A DNA stretch of 34,178 bases from Pseudonocardiaceae bacterium YIM PH 21723 (GTDB taxonomy: Bacteria; Actinomycetota; Actinomycetes; Mycobacteriales; Pseudonocardiaceae). Shown here in pieces: positions 33,201 through 34,178 of this stretch. The translations under genes were made by a program, and so were the position numbers. Position 1 is the stretch's first letter; each line of letters starts with the position of its first letter. The notes below the pieces were generated by a model, which saw only the letters and a list, made by a program, of their open reading frames with translations, was not told the origin of the DNA and did not search any database. The stretch lies in contig QZFT01000074.1 of NCBI GenBank assembly GCA_003600225.1, positions 1 to 34,178 of the forward strand, read 5' to 3'.

Positions 33201-34083
33201 CCGCCGAGGTGCGGCCGTCCACGGAGGACGAGGAGTAGTCCAGCTTCAGCGTCGGAGCCGGGCCGCCCAGCGCGGGCGGCAGGCGCAGCGGGTACGACCA
33301 GTTGAAGTCGCCCGCCGAGCCACCACTGGTCCAGCTGCTGGAGGCCGACAGCGAGGTCGCGGCGTAGCTACCGGCGTCGCCGGACGGACCGGCGGCCAAG
33401 GCCACAACGGCCGACTTCTGCTTGCCGGGCACGGTGACCGGGGCGGAGACCCGATCTCTGTCGGCCTCGGTGGCCAGTGGTTCGCCGGCACACTTGGTGT
33501 CGTTGGGGCTGGTCAGCGCACAGTCCGGCAGGCTGATCAACCGGAGGCGGCGGGCCCAGTCGGCATTACCGGCGGTGCGGAACTTGTCGGTGTCCACCGA
33601 CAGCCGCAGCGGCAGCTCCGCGTCGGCCTTGTCCTCGCGGGTCACCTTCAGCAGCACGGCCTGGTCGAAGGCCCTGTCCTGCTTGCGGTCCAGGATCTCG
33701 ATCTTGACCTTGGCCTGCTCCGGCGCGGCGGCCCGGAGTTCCGGGGCGGCGAGCAGATCCACGGATACCGGCAGCGAACCGGCCCGCTTCATCCCGACAG
33801 CGCTCCGGTCATTGCCGCCCAGGTCCACAATGGCCGATCCGGCCGCGGGCCACACCGGCTTCGGCAGCGCGGCAGGCGGCTTCCACGCCGGCGGCTGCTT
33901 GTTGACGGCCGCGGCGTCGTGACCGGGGACCGGTTTGATCTTCTGAACGGAGAGCTTTCTCGGCTCTGGTTTCGGAGCGGCGATCGCCTCGCCGCCGGAG
34001 GTGGCCAGAAAACTCGCGGTCAGCAGCAAAGCGAGAAATCGCTTCGCGGGCATGCCGCGTCTGGCCCGGGATTTGCTGAACAC
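27277..34083 (-). CDS. RHS polymorphic toxin 2 (RHS core, Hint, possible ADP-ribosyltransferase tip)
   Basis: 2268 residues from GTG 34083, chosen because GAGGAG lies 4 bases upstream; ATG 34053 is an alternative without a ribosome site. Signal peptide ending GGEAIA-AP. Same architecture as RHS toxin 1: SpvB-like YPLRLPPALGGPAPT, YD repeats, core end YDPAMGRFISVDPVFD to DPTG near residue 1790, hydrophobic Gly/Ala segment, Hint from Cys1996 to THNC2142, then a 126-residue toxin. The two bodies are largely identical residue for residue, the tips unrelated. Unlike toxin 1, no LamG partner is seen in front, only a hairpin. A secreted contact- or diffusible toxin aimed at competitors is the family expectation. 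Confidence 0.92.
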   Translation of the reverse strand: MFSKSRARRGMPAKRFLALLLTASFLATSGGEAIAAPKPEPRKLSVQKIKPVPGHDAAAVNKQPPAWKPPAALPKPVWPAAGSAIVDLGGNDRSAVGMKRAGSLPVSVDLLAAPELRAAAPEQAKVKIEILDRKQDRAFDQAVLLKVTREDKADAELPLRLSVDTDKFRTAGNADWARRLRLISLPDCALTSPNDTKCAGEPLATEADRDRVSAPVTVPGKQKSAVVALAAGPSGDAGSYAATSLSASSSWTSGGSAGDFNWSYPLRLPPALGGPAPTLKLDYSSSSVDGRTSAANNQPSWIGEGFEMAPGHIERSYASCSEDKDKPGANNKTKTGDLCWAVDNATMNLGGSTVELVRDDATGNFRPRKEDGSKVEHITSGEFGDHWKVTTINGTQYFFGRGKLPKRGDDTNSRWTVPVAGNHAGEPCYKATFADSFCDQPWRWNLDYVVDPQGNTMSYWYAKETNKYAKNADTDKLTEYVRGGYLDHLDYGTRNSDESLAAPLRVQFETGDRCAANCDPEKKENWKNWPDTPWDQRCTVKPCLTGAPTFWTARRLAKVTTKVRNGDGYTDVESWTLKHSWPSAGDKGTQGMWLDTISHSGKAGSGTELKDVRFVPQSLDNRVDPAGPDHAPPLSWMRMQQIFTETGGVITVKYLDRECAAGTKVPTQPESNGLRCYPVKWTPPGWTEPKLDYFHKYPVASVHESDLATSSPTMTTSYEYPEPPAWHYTDEDGLIGKDARNWSKWRGYGKVIARKGDGAVTENVYFRGMDGDKLPSGNRSVEVQGVKDAEALAGMARETITKDARTGAEISGTVNDPWLSNPTAKRTINGMTVEARYAATSTVRSRFALDGNRGVRKTKTTTDYGDFGLATKVWDFGDEDSADDDQCTVTSYARNDGAWMMSFPNRVQTFAVACDKQTTNDADVIGDGRTYYDGKNFGEAPDRGNVTKLEALKSFKDGKPEYYTASRAGYDEYGRVKESWDVKDKRSTTDYTPASGAPVTKTVSRNPLGHETTVELDPAWGQAVRATDSNGLTATHGYDGLGRLTGVWLPGRSTSGDPSIRYEYDLRNDAASAVVTSTLNPAGQFITSYQLFDGLLRPRQTQAAAPGEDGGKRILTDTLYDATGRPFKTNGKYTALGDPGRALFLPANTDTKIPDQVLTEFDGAGRPAASIQRSELRELWRSTTAYGGDRTYVTPPQGGTPTTTITDGRGRTVEMRQHTGSAKPEGAYQATTYGYTRKNQLASVTDPAGNTWKYTYDLAGQQIKVEDPDKGVATSVYNAFNELESKTDARGNTIAFDYDDLGRPKASYDGRIGGTKRTETVYDEVRKGQPNRTTRFSGGQAYVNEITGYDNGYRPTDVKITIPAVEKSLAGTYTFSSSYKVDGSPAATLQPAAGGLEREALGYEYDKLGLPTTFKGKSSYVIESKYTNLAEPGVVSFAEKTNGVSAQVGYSYDESTRRLIGTAVYTDSANAKVSNTDYSYDQAGNVTRIADVPETGSAADVQCFQYDRLRQLTEAWTPNADDCGKAPAQNALGGPGPYWQSFTYDTVGNRKTKIDRTSSTSVTSTTTYPNPGAARPHAASSVEVNDGAKKVTSAFAYNETGELATRPNGANNQTLEWDAEGKVSKIKEGSAESTFVYDAGGNRLIRRDATGWTLYLPGMELKTGPGGANAKGTRFYSYNGSVIAQRTAEGVTWLANDHQGTAKVSIEAKGDQKTTLRRQDPFGVARGDRSNWPNSHGFVGGDQDSTGLTHLGAREYDPAMGRFISVDPVFDAMLPQQMNAYSYSGNNPITHSDPTGTYWDNEYHEEIDWSKFPDASGGGTAEDGYWGRLPAGTEYHAPAYQPPPVAKPAPKKACGTWDLSCKTKSAWKATANFVENHKAQIAGIAVGLVAGVGCGAVLGVTGVGVVACGAFAGAVAGAVEQLVDSGGKVSWDTAKAALTGAAVGGITAGLGSIAGAGLKAGAAAIMAKTGGKEVAKAASKAVAQEARALADVGKNCVINSFASSTPVLMADGSHRQIADIKPGDKVLATDPETGKSEAREVVAAIVGEGDRSMVDITVDTGSDRGTIVATDGHPIWVANRGAWVKAGELTPGDQVLTPSGELLNVLSLKAYTALRKVHNLTIDQVHTFSVQAAGKDVITHNCGETFYRSLSAEHYQVLKDTGRVSGTTETSISSLRSFSENYDGVLVQFTTKPGTRAGLERMGVRDKSPLTARLYPDMAISRPGWGKRFARFKHERSPENQDNITIALGTGRALDFFNDSITSFQRLR
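27280..27657 (-). other. C-terminal toxin domain 2, possibly ADP-ribosyltransferase-like
   Basis: 126 residues after HNC. It begins FYRSLSAEHYQVLKDTGR, followed by TTETSISSLRSFSENY and GVLVQFTTKPGT. An early Arg in a YRS strand, then an STS-like TSIS element, is the order seen in small ADP-ribosyltransferase toxins. The tail ITIALGTGRALDFFNDSI is recognisable but unnamed. The assignment rests on pattern only. Confidence 0.45.
27658..28098 (-). other. Hint domain of RHS toxin 2
   Basis: 147 residues from CVINSF (Cys1996) to THNC (Cys2142), closely similar to the Hint of toxin 1: IKPGDKVLATDPETG, TDGHPIWV, GELTPGDQV, VHTFSVQAAGKDVITHNC. Active-site residues are retained. Confidence 0.85.
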
Positions 34084-34135
34084 AGCACTCCTCGGGTTAC
34101 AGGGTTGATGGTTTCGTCCATGAAGGACATGAGTG

Positions 34136-34164
34136 GTGGGGGGGCCATCGGTCGGCCCCCCCAC
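34136..34164. terminator. G/C-tract hairpin upstream of RHS toxin 2
   Basis: GTGGGGGGGCC (34136-34146) pairs perfectly with GGCCCCCCCAC (34154-34164), 7-base loop. Probably the terminator of a gene beyond the window edge, separating it from the RHS2 gene, which would then have its promoter in 34084-34135. Confidence 0.65.
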
Positions 34165-34178
34165 GGCTCACCGCCTAC

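Noticed and set aside
1-34178. CRISPR arrays, tRNA or rRNA genes, insertion sequence transposases
   Set aside because: No regularly spaced short repeats, no cloverleaf or rRNA sequence, and no transposase motifs were seen.

Overview
The window is high-GC actinomycete DNA, with GC near 70% across the housekeeping-like and RHS coding regions, GTG starts, Shine-Dalgarno-led and ATGA-coupled genes, and GC-rich hairpins without U-tails. Gene content (FecCD siderophore transporter, MbtI-like enzyme, LamG and RHS secreted proteins) fits a filamentous actinobacterium, perhaps of the Pseudonocardiales. That placement is an inference; there is no rRNA or tRNA here to fix it.

Region 1 (1-3756) holds a secreted M4 metallopeptidase without the usual long propeptide (+). 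It converges on a minus-strand run: a small membrane protein, a small conserved-looking protein, an FMN-dependent lactate-monooxygenase-like enzyme and an alpha/beta hydrolase. Region 2 (3757-4608) is a non-coding stretch with a perfect 23-bp inverted repeat nested inside a larger diverged inverted repeat, then a bulged hairpin and a probable iron box.

Region 3 (4609-11900) is an iron locus. A plus-strand operon encodes two FecCD permeases, an ATPase and two tandem paralogous binding lipoproteins. It converges through a 14-bp perfect hairpin on a minus-strand pair: an MbtI-like salicylate synthase and a class I DAHP synthase. A near-consensus IdeR/DmdR1 box lies just upstream of the DAHP synthase. 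The inferred logic is that iron starvation raises chorismate supply, salicylate formation and ferri-siderophore uptake together. No NRPS or salicylate-activating gene is present in the window.

Region 4 (11973-34178) is a polymorphic-toxin region read entirely on the minus strand. It contains two RHS proteins of about 2270 residues with nearly parallel scaffolds (signal peptide, SpvB-like N-terminus, RHS core, Gly/Ala-rich hydrophobic segment, Hint domain ending in HNC) but unrelated C-terminal toxin domains. One (27277-34083) is overlapped by a HEAT-like candidate immunity gene. The other (15186-21995) is translationally coupled to an upstream LamG-domain secreted protein and followed by its own candidate immunity gene. 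Beyond it lies an array of lower-GC orphan immunity-like genes (SUKH-3, Imm32-like and others). These are interspersed with two copies of a ~245-bp repeat made of an immunity-gene 3' end, a terminator hairpin and a remnant of the RHS pre-Hint region. This reads as a fossil record of successive toxin-tip replacements. A further decayed gene with two in-frame TAG codons lies between the second RHS unit and a four-TM membrane protein.
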